Origin: G963422705 sp963422705
GTDB lineage: Bacteria > Poribacteria > WGA-4E > WGA-3G
Length of the DNA: 64,000 nucleotides
Reading direction: 5' to 3'
Assembly (NCBI GenBank): GCA_963422705.1
Contig: OY730443.1
Span: 3,596,001 to 3,660,000 of the forward strand
Part shown: positions 27,246-36,775 of the stretch, in pieces
Position numbering within the stretch: the first letter of the stretch is position 1
How the letters are laid out: each line of letters begins with the position of its first letter
Notes under the pieces: model-generated
The model's input: the letters and a program-made list of their open reading frames with translations, nothing else
Databases searched by the model: none
What the model was told of the DNA's origin: nothing
Translations under genes and position numbers: made by a program

Positions 27246-27605
27246 GTGAAATCAGCAGTAGAAGAATGGCTGGATACCTGTATCGAAAAACTGAGGAGAG
27301 GTGAGTTGACGGAAACCGTTCTCCGGGATGGCGTCGCCGTATTAGGTTTGCAAAAGCAATTACTGCTTTATCTATATTCCAAATCTACAAATCTACGTTC
27401 ACCCCTCGGTGGGTGGGCGTTCTATGATGTAACAGCACCGGAGAAACCCGTCTTACCCTCACAAGAGGTACCTTATACGTCGGTTCTTGATGCGGTTCGA
27501 GATGGGTGGCGTATTGTGCAATTCCCACGCCCGGAACTTCACAATTTTTCAGATGTGGATAACGCCTATCTCGGTTTTGAATTTATTTTAGAGAAATTTG
27601 TTTGA
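27246..27605 (+). CDS. Small hypothetical protein paired with a PhyH oxygenase
   Basis: A 119-residue soluble protein that I do not recognise. It has an amphipathic helical N-terminus (EEWLDTCIEKLRRGELTE), a Leu-rich segment, then a possible beta region ending DVDNAYLGFEFILEKF. No signal peptide, cysteine motif or membrane segment. It ends 9 bp before the PhyH gene on the same strand, so the two are almost certainly cotranscribed and may act together. Confidence 0.7.
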   Translation: MKSAVEEWLDTCIEKLRRGELTETVLRDGVAVLGLQKQLLLYLYSKSTNLRSPLGGWAFYDVTAPEKPVLPSQEVPYTSVLDAVRDGWRIVQFPRPELHNFSDVDNAYLGFEFILEKFV

Positions 27606-27614
27606 GGTGTACAT

Positions 27615-28406
27615 ATGATTCATGTTGAACCAACTCTCAATGACAGCCAGATTATGCGGTTTATTCATAATGGGTATATCACATTAGAGGGCATTATCAA
27701 TCCGGATTTTAATCGGGAGTGTGAATCCGTATCTACTGGGCACCTGAGCGATTTTGTTCGGACTGGTGAATGTCGGCGCAATCTCTTGCTGCATCGAGAA
27801 GTTGCGGGGGTTGCTCGTTCTCTCTTAGGAGAAAATTTCATCGTCCCAACGAGTGCGCACCATCACCTCTTTGAGGCGGCACATCCCGGTCAAACCTGGC
27901 ACTCTGATGGGCTCACCGAGCGTGGCTACGGCATCACACACCTCCAATGCTATTATTATCCGAAAGCGGTTAAGATTGAGGACGGCCCGACGATGATTCT
28001 GCCCGGCTCCCATCATCGCCTCGTTGATAGGGAAGCAATTGCACACTATGGGGATATTTTAGGGCAGCTTTCGCTCACCGTTCCTGCGGGCACTGTCGCG
28101 ATGACGCGTTATGGCATCTGGCATAAAGCGGGCCCAAAGCTCAATTCTGATAGACGTGGGATGATTAAGTTCTCCTACTACCGCACCGCGATGCCGAAGC
28201 GTGATTGGGCCCGCGATTCCGATGAGATTCCGTCATACCGGCACGCCGGCCGACACCTTTATGTGACAGAGGTAGAATCCTACCGAAATCGGCGTAGAGG
28301 GGAACTGACATGGCGGTGGCTGTGTGGGGTGGCGGAAGTGGAAGAACCGATTCCGCCGCTCCAACTGTTTAACACCGGTATTCCGTTATCGGAAATCCAG
28401 CTTTAA
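27615..28406 (+). CDS. Phytanoyl-CoA dioxygenase (PhyH) family protein
   Basis: Fe(II)/2-oxoglutarate-dependent oxygenase fold, 263 residues. The iron-binding HxD is in TWHSDGL (about residue 96-98), the distal His in IWHKAGP (about 175), and the PhyH signature LPGSHHRL lies between them. An Arg for 2-oxoglutarate is present shortly after the distal His. It follows the small 119-residue gene by 9 bp. The family is greatly expanded in Poribacteria and marine heterotrophs. The substrate cannot be inferred, and phytanoyl-CoA itself is not implied. Confidence 0.9.
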   Translation: MIHVEPTLNDSQIMRFIHNGYITLEGIINPDFNRECESVSTGHLSDFVRTGECRRNLLLHREVAGVARSLLGENFIVPTSAHHHLFEAAHPGQTWHSDGLTERGYGITHLQCYYYPKAVKIEDGPTMILPGSHHRLVDREAIAHYGDILGQLSLTVPAGTVAMTRYGIWHKAGPKLNSDRRGMIKFSYYRTAMPKRDWARDSDEIPSYRHAGRHLYVTEVESYRNRRRGELTWRWLCGVAEVEEPIPPLQLFNTGIPLSEIQL

Positions 28407-28453
28407 TCACAGGGTGCTATCACATCAGGAAAAAGGATGTACAGAAAGTCCGA

Positions 28454-29251
28454 TTAACGCGCACCACACGCCTGCAAACACGCCTGCATGTGCCCACGAG
28501 ATTCCGCCGCAATCGTACAACACTGCGCTAACGAGTATTCTTTCGCGCCAATAATCTCCAGATTCAGCGGGCCCGCATACCCGTTTTCATGTAGGACGTG
28601 AATGTACCCGAACAGGTCAATCTCCCCGCGGCCATTCGCTTGTAGCTCGGGCGGACCGGGGCCCTGCTGCCTGCCTTTACAATCACGAATATGGACGTGT
28701 TTCACACGCGATACCACGGCGGCGATTGCCTCCACCGGATTTTCGTCTGCGCGATAAATATGCGATGCATCCATGTCAATACCGAATGCAGATGACGAAA
28801 TTTCTTTCATCACGCGCAGCGTTGTCGGCGTATTGTAGATACTCGCTCCAACATGTGCCTTAACGCAGAGCGTTACACCGTAATGTTCTGCACGCGCGGA
28901 GAGGCTGCCTAAAGAGTCGATAACCTCCGGCCACGCAGATTCATCGTCCGCTTTTCCCCCCGGCCCGCAATTAATAATGGGGATGCCGATTTCAGCGGCG
29001 GCTTGAAACGCAAGTTCCATTCTATCCGGCGCGCGCGACGGTTGCTCCATCGCTAGCAGTTCAAGTGCGTATTCCTTCGCCAGCCGTTTAATCTCGTCAG
29101 CGAGTGCCTTCCAATTTGCAAGCACAAGGTGCTGACTCATCCCGTCTATCGCGGAGAGTTCAATGCCATCATAGCCAGCCATGGCGATGTGCTTGAAGGC
29201 GGTTTCCATATCGTAGCCGCCGAACAACACTGAATTTGCTCCTAATTTCAA
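28454..29251 (-). CDS. Sugar phosphate isomerase/epimerase (xylose isomerase-like TIM barrel)
   Basis: AP-endonuclease-2-type TIM barrel, 265 residues, of the IolE/hydroxypyruvate isomerase superfamily. Metal ligands are recognisable in LLAMEQPS (near residue 66), FGIDMDASHIYRA (Asp and His), VKHVHIRDCKG and the C-terminal LNLEIIGA Glu. It starts at a TTG with AGGAG seven bases upstream. It precedes no partner in the same direction but is near a Gfo/Idh/MocA gene upstream, a common pairing in inositol or sugar-acid catabolism. The precise substrate is unknown. Confidence 0.85.
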   Translation of the reverse strand: MKLGANSVLFGGYDMETAFKHIAMAGYDGIELSAIDGMSQHLVLANWKALADEIKRLAKEYALELLAMEQPSRAPDRMELAFQAAAEIGIPIINCGPGGKADDESAWPEVIDSLGSLSARAEHYGVTLCVKAHVGASIYNTPTTLRVMKEISSSAFGIDMDASHIYRADENPVEAIAAVVSRVKHVHIRDCKGRQQGPGPPELQANGRGEIDLFGYIHVLHENGYAGPLNLEIIGAKEYSLAQCCTIAAESRGHMQACLQACGAR

Positions 29252-29394
29252 TCAATTTCTCCTATAACATTGCGCTCCTGTAGCCGGAGCATTCGCTCGA
29301 AACAGGACAGGAAATCTCGTCCCTGTCCAAACAACATAAAGCACGTCTACTGTGTAATCTGTTAGATGCGTCTTAACTTATGAATCCGTCTCAA

Positions 29395-30471
29395 TTATCC
29401 GTGAAGTGTAGGAAGCGGATGGGGGCGCACCAAAATCCCGCCTTGCTCATAAGATTCCATCGCTGCCCAAGTGTATTCAAGGGCTGCGAGTGCATCTCTC
29501 CCGGAAGCACGTAGTTTCTCTTTCGGTACACCGTTGGTGATGTCTTCTAAAAACGCATGAATCCTCAAAGGGAAAGTCTGTCCAAAGTCACTGATACCGG
29601 ATTCGGTGACAACCGGGGCGCCGCTATTCGGTGCCCCGGGGGCAGCCCAATATGTAACCTTTTCGATGCAGTTCTCAATACAGAACGTGCCGCGGGTACC
29701 GGCGAGTTCAACGCTCCACCAGCCGCCAAGTCCGAACGTCGCGTCCCCGCGTTGACTCAGCAAATATCCGACGCATCCGTTTTGAAAGCGGAGATGGATG
29801 CTGTTAATAGAGAGCATGCTATCGTTCTCGCGCCGCCGAAAGTGGGGACGTTCCAGAAATGCCTGGACGTGTGTCACATCTCCGCAAAAATGGCGCATCA
29901 CGCTGAACGGGTGCGACAAGAACGCTTTCACATGAAAGTAAGGAAAACCGTCGGAACGAGGCGCGTTTGAGTACTGATAGTTGAATTCCCCACCTGCAAA
30001 CCCCATCTTGTGCAGACAGTATACCATTTCGCCAATGTCGCCGTCATCAATGTATTGCTTCGCCCGTTCTGCGGGCGGTGTGAAGTAGTGGTTTAAGTTA
30101 CAACCCAGGTAGAGCGCTGCCTCAGTGGCTTTCGTCACCATGTCGCGCGCCTGTCCAATATCGTTAGAAATCGGTTTTTCGACGAGTACGTGCTTGCCCG
30201 CCTCCAGTGCTTCCATTGTCGGTTCATAGTGCCAACTGCCGTTCTCATTCCCACCGGTACCGACATCAACAATATCTAAATCCGGTTCACCGTCAATCAT
30301 GTCTGCCAAGCGATAGTATGCTTTTACACCGAGGCGTTCCGCGGCACTATCCGCGCGTTCTTTGACAATATCGCATACCGCCACAAGTTCCGCTAAATCA
30401 TCTGCGGCGTGGCAGTTTGCGTGGTTGTTACCAATCCCACTCATGCCGACAACACCAACTTTTAATGCCAT
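29395..30471 (-). CDS. Gfo/Idh/MocA family oxidoreductase
   Basis: NAD(P)-dependent sugar or sugar-derivative dehydrogenase, 358 residues. The N-terminal Rossmann domain has VGVVGMSGIGNNH and the family EKPISNDIGQA motif (catalytic Lys in the EKP segment, about residue 97). The C-terminal alpha/beta domain has GLGGWWSVELAGTRGTF. A GGAAT ribosome site precedes the ATG. It lies 143 bp upstream of the TIM-barrel isomerase gene on the same strand, so they may form a catabolic unit. The substrate is not predictable. Confidence 0.88.
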   Translation of the reverse strand: MALKVGVVGMSGIGNNHANCHAADDLAELVAVCDIVKERADSAAERLGVKAYYRLADMIDGEPDLDIVDVGTGGNENGSWHYEPTMEALEAGKHVLVEKPISNDIGQARDMVTKATEAALYLGCNLNHYFTPPAERAKQYIDDGDIGEMVYCLHKMGFAGGEFNYQYSNAPRSDGFPYFHVKAFLSHPFSVMRHFCGDVTHVQAFLERPHFRRRENDSMLSINSIHLRFQNGCVGYLLSQRGDATFGLGGWWSVELAGTRGTFCIENCIEKVTYWAAPGAPNSGAPVVTESGISDFGQTFPLRIHAFLEDITNGVPKEKLRASGRDALAALEYTWAAMESYEQGGILVRPHPLPTLHG

Positions 30472-30865
30472 TTTTTATTCCTTTCATACATCCGGTTCAC
30501 AATGATTTGAAAATGAATTCCATGTTTATTTCATGATAAGGGCGCGCGTGAATTTGTCAACAACTATATTTAATCCAGTTGAGCAAGCTCGCTCGATGTA
30601 TTTAGGATATATACGGAAGACGGAACGTCCACCCTTCAAAAGGCGATGCATATCTGCGGGCGGTACTCGCCGCAGATTTAGATGGAAACCGCGTTACTCA
30701 CGTCTATATCGTCCAGTCATTTGTGGGTGCAGTCGATTAACAGCGATTGCGCCGCCTTAACGTTCGGAAGGCGGTTCGGTACTGCCACCTAGGCTTGTCG
30801 TTCATAAATCCGCGCTCCAAGACGGGGAATTGCTCCCAATCCAGATTGGGGTTAGCGTGAGCGGA
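30472..30865. other. Gene-free stretch with a small hairpin
   Basis: No convincing gene. A 7-bp perfect hairpin, CCGCCTT and AAGGCGG (30752-30774), lies about 90 bp beyond the alcohol dehydrogenase stop and might end its transcript. It has no T-tract. Confidence 0.45.
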
Positions 30866-32044
30866 TTAGAACGTGGCTTCAAGCAACCGAGTCATATCCG
30901 CTACTGTACATGAACGCGGGTTGAACTTGTGACAATGATCTAGCATCGCATCGGCTGCCAGTTTAGGAATCCGTTCGCGGGCGAGGCCGACGGTACGTAG
31001 CGCCCTCGGCATTTCCAGTTCTGCATTCAATTCTCGAATTTCATCAATTGCAGCACACGCCGCTTCACTGCGTGACATCCCTGCCGTGTTTACCCCGAGC
31101 GCCGTGGCGATGTCAGCGTACCCGTTGATTGCATGCGGCAGATTAAAATTCATGACATGCGGTAACAGTATCGCATTCGCGATGCCGTGTGGAATTGGGG
31201 CTTCTGTGGACAACTGATGGGCGAGTGAATGAATGGCGCCGAGCCCTTTCTGAAAAGAAAATGCGGCCATACAGGCACCGAGTAACATCTCGCCTCGCGC
31301 GTTAATGTCATCGCCGTGATGGTACGCCTTACGGATATTTGCACCTAATATCTTGAGTGCCTGTAGCGCGACACCTTCTGCTATTGGGTGATACTTCGTT
31401 GCAACATACGCCTCAATCCCGTGCGTAATTGCGTCCATGCCCGTCGCAGCAGTCAGTGCCGGTGGCATTCCGAGCGTCAATTCTGCATCGAGCAGGGCAA
31501 TGTCTGCCATATTGAACGGTGTGACGATTGCGCGTTTTCGCCACCGATTCGTGCTTTGTCGGGAGGTATCCGTGATAATCGCCCCTTGTGAAACTTCACT
31601 GCCGGTTCCCGCAGTCGTCGGCACACAAATCAGTGGTGGCATGTCCCCGCGAATTGGTTCCGTCCCACCGGAATCAACGTAGTAAGTCGCTAACGGTGGA
31701 GGGTGGGTTGTTAAGAGACGGATGGCTTTTGCGGCATCCATCACACTCCCACCGCCGATAGCAATGACGACATCACATTTTTCTGCCGTGTAACGCTGCA
31801 CGCCTCCCACAAGACTGGTATCCGTCGGGTTGGGCTCAATCTCCGTATAGCAGGCGTAAGTCAGTTTTGCAGCTTCCAAAAACGCGAGTCCTTTGGTGAG
31901 AAGTCCTGCGTTAACGATACCCGCGTCACTCACGACTAGCGGTTTACTCCCACCGAGGTGTTTTACATGGTTACCCAAATTTTTGATGGTTCCATTTCCA
32001 CATTCAATGCGTGGCGGTAAAAAATAGTTTCGCTGTGCTTCCAT
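30866..32044 (-). CDS. Iron-containing (group III) alcohol dehydrogenase
   Basis: NAD(P)-linked Fe-alcohol dehydrogenase of 392 residues. The nucleotide-binding GGGSVMDAAKAI is near residue 98. The metal-site segments are DAITHGIEAYVA, GAIHSLAHQLS and PIPHGIANAILLPHV, giving the Asp/His/His/His set. The full-length family fold is intact. Glycerol-1-phosphate dehydrogenase, which the archaeal lipid module would need, belongs to the same superfamily, but the motifs here are those of ordinary Fe-ADHs, so I do not assign that role. Confidence 0.9.
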   Translation of the reverse strand: MEAQRNYFLPPRIECGNGTIKNLGNHVKHLGGSKPLVVSDAGIVNAGLLTKGLAFLEAAKLTYACYTEIEPNPTDTSLVGGVQRYTAEKCDVVIAIGGGSVMDAAKAIRLLTTHPPPLATYYVDSGGTEPIRGDMPPLICVPTTAGTGSEVSQGAIITDTSRQSTNRWRKRAIVTPFNMADIALLDAELTLGMPPALTAATGMDAITHGIEAYVATKYHPIAEGVALQALKILGANIRKAYHHGDDINARGEMLLGACMAAFSFQKGLGAIHSLAHQLSTEAPIPHGIANAILLPHVMNFNLPHAINGYADIATALGVNTAGMSRSEAACAAIDEIRELNAELEMPRALRTVGLARERIPKLAADAMLDHCHKFNPRSCTVADMTRLLEATF

Positions 32045-32113
32045 AGAAATCCCCTCATGCGCTTCACAAACACCTTAAACCGGCATGATGGATAGTAGAT
32101 GTAAAAAGCCCCT

Positions 32114-34054
32114 TTAACCCAATCCTTCCGCTATTTCCTTAACTAAGGCATTTAGATGCGCGTGTCGAAAAAATTCAGATAACCGTCTCTGTTTGAGCGA
32201 TTTTGGCAGTAAAATGAAGTATCGAGAGGACTTTTCAACCGATTCTAATACGTTACGGTATGCCCGACTCGTTGCGTATCCGACAATCAAATCGTAGTGT
32301 TGTCCATGTTCATTTATATAATCACCCAGACGCGTTGCACAGAGTTGTATTTGAGAGTCATTTTGTGGGGTGAGCTGAAAATCGTACCGAAGGATTGCCC
32401 TTTCTTCCTCAAATTCCTCAGGAACGGGGCCGTAAAGTCCTGATAATGTGACTTTGTGAATCTGTTGATACTTTTCTGAGAATGCCGCTTCGAGTTTTTT
32501 CGCCATTACGGTATGGGTACGTGATAGCGAGTAAGGCTTTTTTCCCGCGCACGGAATGACTAGCAGGACGTTTTTTTCTTGTGGCGGATGATAGTCCACG
32601 GGGACGCGAAAATCTTCCGGCGTGTAATTGAGAGAGATGGTGTCGGTTTCATCCTCTCGGAGGAGTGTGTGAGAATCGCCGGAGGTATCGTAATCCAAGG
32701 GGAAAAGTTCCAGTTGATTTGGGTTTCTATTTCTCTTTTCCGCCACTGCAGGCATCTGTATTAATGTGCGGGTTAAGCGGATGCCTAATGTCGTATATTT
32801 TGCCGATAGCCAGTCTATCGCCTGCCGGATATTACTGTTATGTTGGTATTTTCCGAGGTGACGCGCTAATCCTTCTTGCGCGTCATCTGCCTGAATTGCC
32901 TCACGCATTTCTGACAGCATCTGGGTTTCCATTTCAAAATTGTGCAGCGCTATTACTGCGTAGTACTCGCTTTTAAACTTGCCTGTTGAGGTGGGTTGAT
33001 AGCTTTTCTCATCCATGAATGCTTGTTGTATCTCTTCAAGCGAAGTTTCTTGACAGATATAGCACTTACACACAAAAGTCTCCATCTCTAAGATTTTCAA
33101 TTTTTTTTGGGTTTGCGGATGTGCATAGGAAAGCCCGCGTGATGCTTGAACATAGGCGGAACTGTCAAAACTATCAACACCGATGTAAGCCAAGATAGGT
33201 GTCAAGACGCCGGAGACACCGAACGCATGAATCGCCGTCGTATCTCGCCTCGCAGCTGGAATCGCCTCAACCGTCCCAGTGATGAGTTCCAGAATCGCAG
33301 TGTCGTTTTTTCCACGCAACGGGACGAGTGAACCGACAGCTAGTCCAAAGGACGGCGATATTTCCCCTATCTGTTCAAACACGTTGTTCACATAGCCTTG
33401 TATATCGGCCCGGGATTGCCCATGACAGCAGACATAGAGATACGGTATGTCTCCTTTTTCGCTTAATCGTTTGGCGGCTTGACACGCGTTGACAAGACTC
33501 TTTTCCATTCGTAGTTCAGCTTCATCCCGATTTAAATTCGGCGGAATCGGGTAATCAAGAGAGGCGACAATATCCCCATCTAAGTCTAATTGCAATGAGA
33601 GAATATCGTCCGCTTCTGTCTCCCGGGAAATGCCAAACGCGGATAAGTCTAAACCCGTATTGTAAAGAAGTTTAAAGCCACCAGAATCTAAGAAGAGCAC
33701 ACCATTATAATCACCATTCACTTCCCGATAATGTTCACGCATTGACTTTTTTCGCCAATTCTCAAGATATTTTCGGGTGAAGTTAAAATCGATAAAGTGC
33801 AAAACTTGAGACAACGCCGGTGTATTCCGTTTCATGATATCCCGCAGGATGTACTTCCATATCCCCCCGCCGCGGGCACTTGTGCCTGTGAGAAAGTTAA
33901 TAACAGGATAGAGAAGCGGGGTTGTTATTTTGCGTTCGGGCCCGCAATATAATTCCCCGATGCGTCCGTGTTGTCTCGAAACGACAGTTTGGTATGTGCC
34001 GTACGCCTTCTCGGATGCAATTTTCGCTTGTGGTTGATTCGTTAATGTTGACAT
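32114..34054 (-). CDS. Archaeal-type tRNA-guanine transglycosylase-like protein fused to an ArcS-like domain
   Basis: 646 residues. The N-terminal TIM barrel is that of TGT base-exchange enzymes: the general Asp in FLDSGGFK (D123), the nucleophile region YIGVDSFDSSAY (D294/D297; the FDS-AY form is archaeal in style), and an intact zinc site CKCYIC (C329, C331, C334) with H371. After a linker, residues from about 495 resemble the DUF5591/ArcS domain of archaeosine synthase: VIPCAGKKPYSLSRTH, then LSGLYGPVPEEFEEE and a phosphate- or base-binding-like FILLPKSLKQRR. It would insert a 7-deazaguanine into tRNA, or into DNA as DpdA does. No queuosine, archaeosine or dpd genes adjoin, so target and base are unknown. 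Confidence 0.75.
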   Translation of the reverse strand: MSTLTNQPQAKIASEKAYGTYQTVVSRQHGRIGELYCGPERKITTPLLYPVINFLTGTSARGGGIWKYILRDIMKRNTPALSQVLHFIDFNFTRKYLENWRKKSMREHYREVNGDYNGVLFLDSGGFKLLYNTGLDLSAFGISRETEADDILSLQLDLDGDIVASLDYPIPPNLNRDEAELRMEKSLVNACQAAKRLSEKGDIPYLYVCCHGQSRADIQGYVNNVFEQIGEISPSFGLAVGSLVPLRGKNDTAILELITGTVEAIPAARRDTTAIHAFGVSGVLTPILAYIGVDSFDSSAYVQASRGLSYAHPQTQKKLKILEMETFVCKCYICQETSLEEIQQAFMDEKSYQPTSTGKFKSEYYAVIALHNFEMETQMLSEMREAIQADDAQEGLARHLGKYQHNSNIRQAIDWLSAKYTTLGIRLTRTLIQMPAVAEKRNRNPNQLELFPLDYDTSGDSHTLLREDETDTISLNYTPEDFRVPVDYHPPQEKNVLLVIPCAGKKPYSLSRTHTVMAKKLEAAFSEKYQQIHKVTLSGLYGPVPEEFEEERAILRYDFQLTPQNDSQIQLCATRLGDYINEHGQHYDLIVGYATSRAYRNVLESVEKSSRYFILLPKSLKQRRLSEFFRHAHLNALVKEIAEGLG

Positions 34055-34187
34055 GTTATTTTTTTACCCTATGAATTATTATTATTATGATATCACAAAC
34101 CCAATTTTCTGCCAACTCTATTCTTGAGTCATGGAATCCCACGGTATCTCCACGTCTACGAAATCAGGCACCTCCATGAATAAAAAT

Positions 34188-34216
34188 TTGGATGTTTTCA
34201 GAAATTCATGTATAAT
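34188..34216 (+). promoter_or_regulatory. Likely promoter for comEC
   Basis: A perfect TATAAT (34211-34216) sits 35 bp before the comEC ATG, with TTGGAT (34188-34193) 17 bp upstream as a partial -35. It predicts a leader of about 30 nt. Confidence 0.5.
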
Positions 34217-34251
34217 CACGAACAGACTTATCCCCAAATTAGATATTACCT

Positions 34252-36765
34252 ATGGACTTTAAACCACGTCCTGCCCTCTATTTCCTTATTCCATATCTGC
34301 TTGGTATTGTTGTTGGGCACTACACGTCAGTACCGCCTTTCTGGCTCTGGCTATTCACGTTGATTTGTCTGATTAGCACGATATTTTTTTTACAGTTCAC
34401 GACGGGGAAAAGTAGAGTGCTAGTATATGTACTCATGCATATAGCGATATTTGCAAGCGGCATGCTACGGTTGAACATCGCTGAGGTATCGCCAATTCCG
34501 CCCCATTTTTACGATGTACCGGTGGTATTTTCTGGGCGGACGCTATACCAGCCTGAACGTGGAGAAACGTGGGAGGCTTGTTATGCCGTGGGAGGTATTA
34601 AACTGTTATCACCCGAAACGGCGACTGATGATGTTGCCGCGGATAATGTCCAGGCAAAGGTTCTTATCGAATTTCAAGAATTAATGCCACTCCAGTACGG
34701 CAAACGCCTCACATTGATGGGTGTCTTGCGCCAACCACAAGCGCAACGCAACCCTGGAGGATTTGACTATCGTGCATACCTTGGCCGGCAGAACGTGCAC
34801 GGTATCATCTACGCCCAAGGTCCGGTTCAAATTGGTGAACACGCCGGATTTCCCCTATTGCGATGGATAGAAGCGTTTCGTCTTCGGACTGAGGCTGTTA
34901 TCGACACCGTCTACGCCTCAACTCCTTTGCACGCAAAACTCGTCAAAGGGATTCTCCTCGGAAAACGGGGCGATGTGCCGTCAGAGACGTTGGAGATATT
35001 CCGCAATAGCGGCACTTTCCACCTACTAGCGGTATCAGGTTTACACGTCGGGCTTATCGCTGCGTTCTGCTACTTTGGATTATCACGGTTTCGAATTCCA
35101 AAAAAGGTACGCTGTCTTTTGACGATTGTAGCGGTGCTGATTTATGCATGCATCGTTGGGTTTCGCCCATCAGTTTTCCGCGCTTCGCTGATGGCAATCC
35201 TATTTCTATTTGCCACAATCATCGACAGGGATACAGATATTTTCAACCTGCTCGCGGTTGCCGCCTCGGTTTTACTCCTTTTGAATCCAACGCAGCTGTG
35301 GGACATCGGTTTTCAGTTGTCATTTGTGGCTGTCGCGGCGATAGTCTATTTCGTGCCCAAAATGGAAAAGCCTTTGCGCGGTTGGTGGCAACCCCCAGAA
35401 TTTTACGGAGATGACAAGGCGCGATTCCGCTATCTATTTGGGACATTGAGGTGCCTTGCTTTAAAATGGCTGGCGCTCTCCCATCTTGTGACATTCGCTG
35501 CACAACTCGGCACGGGCCCGATTATCGCCCTCCATTTCTTTCGGGCATATCCGTTGGGACTCATTGTCGGCCCCTTTGCTGTCGGGCTTGTATCGCTGAT
35601 TGTGGCGATAAGCATGGGGACAATATTTGTCGGGCTCATCTGGCTGCCACTGGCAAAACTTATCGCCATGTGTAATCATGCGTTGATATCTCTTTTTTTA
35701 CAACTCATCAGCATTTTTGGGCAGTCCTCGGGGGTGTTGAAGGTTACCCCTCCCACGTTAGCATTCTTCTTTCTTTACGCCGGCTTATGTATCGGCATAG
35801 CGCAGTGGCGATACGTCTACAAACAGTGGCGACTCGCAACACTCATCGGGCTATCCCTCATAGCAGTCTGGGTATGGGATAGTGCCTTCCACGAAAAGGG
35901 GAATTTGTTAGAGTTCATTACCTTGGATGTTGGCCAAGGCGATGCCGCTGTGATTATTTCCCCAGATAAACGAACCATGCTCATCGACGGCGGTGTCAGA
36001 CGCGCTTATTACAATAAAAAAAAGCAGAAACATGTCGAGTATGACGCCGGGAAACGGATTGTAGCTCCTTATCTTGACTCACAAGGCATTCGAGAATTGG
36101 ATATGGTGATGCTAACCCATCCCGACATTGACCACGGTGGGGGACTCGCGTACATTCTGCAAAACTTTGAAGTAAAACAGATACTTGGAATTTCAGATGG
36201 CGTTTTCAGTTCTTCGAACCTAACGCGGTTGCGTAGCATTGCGAAAGAGAAGGGCATCCCCTACTCGTTTGAATACGGTGGAGACATTGAATTGATGCCT
36301 ACGGTAACGCTCACACTCTTGCACCCAATAGACGCTGCCGCCACCAATCTCAGGGACGCAGATACAAATAACGATTCCCTCGTGATGAAATTGAGTTATG
36401 GAGTGGTAGATATCCTTTTTACCGGAGATATTGGCGCGCAAGCAGAATCTCAATTAATTGCCGCCGGCCAAGAGTTACGCTCGGATATTCTGAAGGTGCC
36501 CCATCACGGAAGCCGAACGTCCAGCACAACGAAGTTTTTAGATGCTGTACAATCACAATATGCTATTTTTTCACTCGGAAAAGGCAACCCATTTCGCTTT
36601 CCACATCCTGATGTGGTGTCGCGGTATGAGGAACGCGCCTGTGTGATGTTGAGAACGGATGAACTCGGCGCAATTACGTTCAAGACAGATGGCACGCGCG
36701 GGTGGTTTCGGTATCATGTTGTTGATAAAACCGTTCGTTCTGATTTGATGAGAGATGCAAAATAA
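34252..36765 (+). CDS. comEC: DNA uptake channel ComEC/Rec2
   Basis: Inner-membrane channel for single-stranded DNA uptake in natural transformation, 837 residues. Order: N-terminal transmembrane hairpin, OB-like DUF4131 domain (about 60-200), competence-domain transmembrane bundle starting at FHLLAVSGLHVGLIA (about 260-555), then a metallo-beta-lactamase domain (about 565-825) with LDVGQGDAAVI, MLIDGG, the metal motif THPDIDHGGG, LFTGDIG and VPHHGS. All three parts are present, so the protein looks functional. It stands alone in its transcription unit; no other com genes are in the window. Confidence 0.95.
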   Translation: MDFKPRPALYFLIPYLLGIVVGHYTSVPPFWLWLFTLICLISTIFFLQFTTGKSRVLVYVLMHIAIFASGMLRLNIAEVSPIPPHFYDVPVVFSGRTLYQPERGETWEACYAVGGIKLLSPETATDDVAADNVQAKVLIEFQELMPLQYGKRLTLMGVLRQPQAQRNPGGFDYRAYLGRQNVHGIIYAQGPVQIGEHAGFPLLRWIEAFRLRTEAVIDTVYASTPLHAKLVKGILLGKRGDVPSETLEIFRNSGTFHLLAVSGLHVGLIAAFCYFGLSRFRIPKKVRCLLTIVAVLIYACIVGFRPSVFRASLMAILFLFATIIDRDTDIFNLLAVAASVLLLLNPTQLWDIGFQLSFVAVAAIVYFVPKMEKPLRGWWQPPEFYGDDKARFRYLFGTLRCLALKWLALSHLVTFAAQLGTGPIIALHFFRAYPLGLIVGPFAVGLVSLIVAISMGTIFVGLIWLPLAKLIAMCNHALISLFLQLISIFGQSSGVLKVTPPTLAFFFLYAGLCIGIAQWRYVYKQWRLATLIGLSLIAVWVWDSAFHEKGNLLEFITLDVGQGDAAVIISPDKRTMLIDGGVRRAYYNKKKQKHVEYDAGKRIVAPYLDSQGIRELDMVMLTHPDIDHGGGLAYILQNFEVKQILGISDGVFSSSNLTRLRSIAKEKGIPYSFEYGGDIELMPTVTLTLLHPIDAAATNLRDADTNNDSLVMKLSYGVVDILFTGDIGAQAESQLIAAGQELRSDILKVPHHGSRTSSTTKFLDAVQSQYAIFSLGKGNPFRFPHPDVVSRYEERACVMLRTDELGAITFKTDGTRGWFRYHVVDKTVRSDLMRDAK

Positions 36766-36775
36766 TGTAAAATAA

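Noticed and set aside
30533..30760. A 75-codon frame in the gap upstream of the Gfo/Idh gene
   Set aside because: No ribosome site, Arg-rich chance-like composition, no family match.
30866..32044. Glycerol-1-phosphate dehydrogenase to complete the ether-lipid module
   Set aside because: The motifs (GGGSVMDAAKAI, DAITHGIEAYVA) are those of ordinary group III Fe-alcohol dehydrogenases, and the gene is 24 kb from the module.
32114..34054. A complete dpd DNA-modification cluster around the TGT-like gene
   Set aside because: Neighbours are an alcohol dehydrogenase and comEC; no helicase, nuclease or other dpd components are visible.
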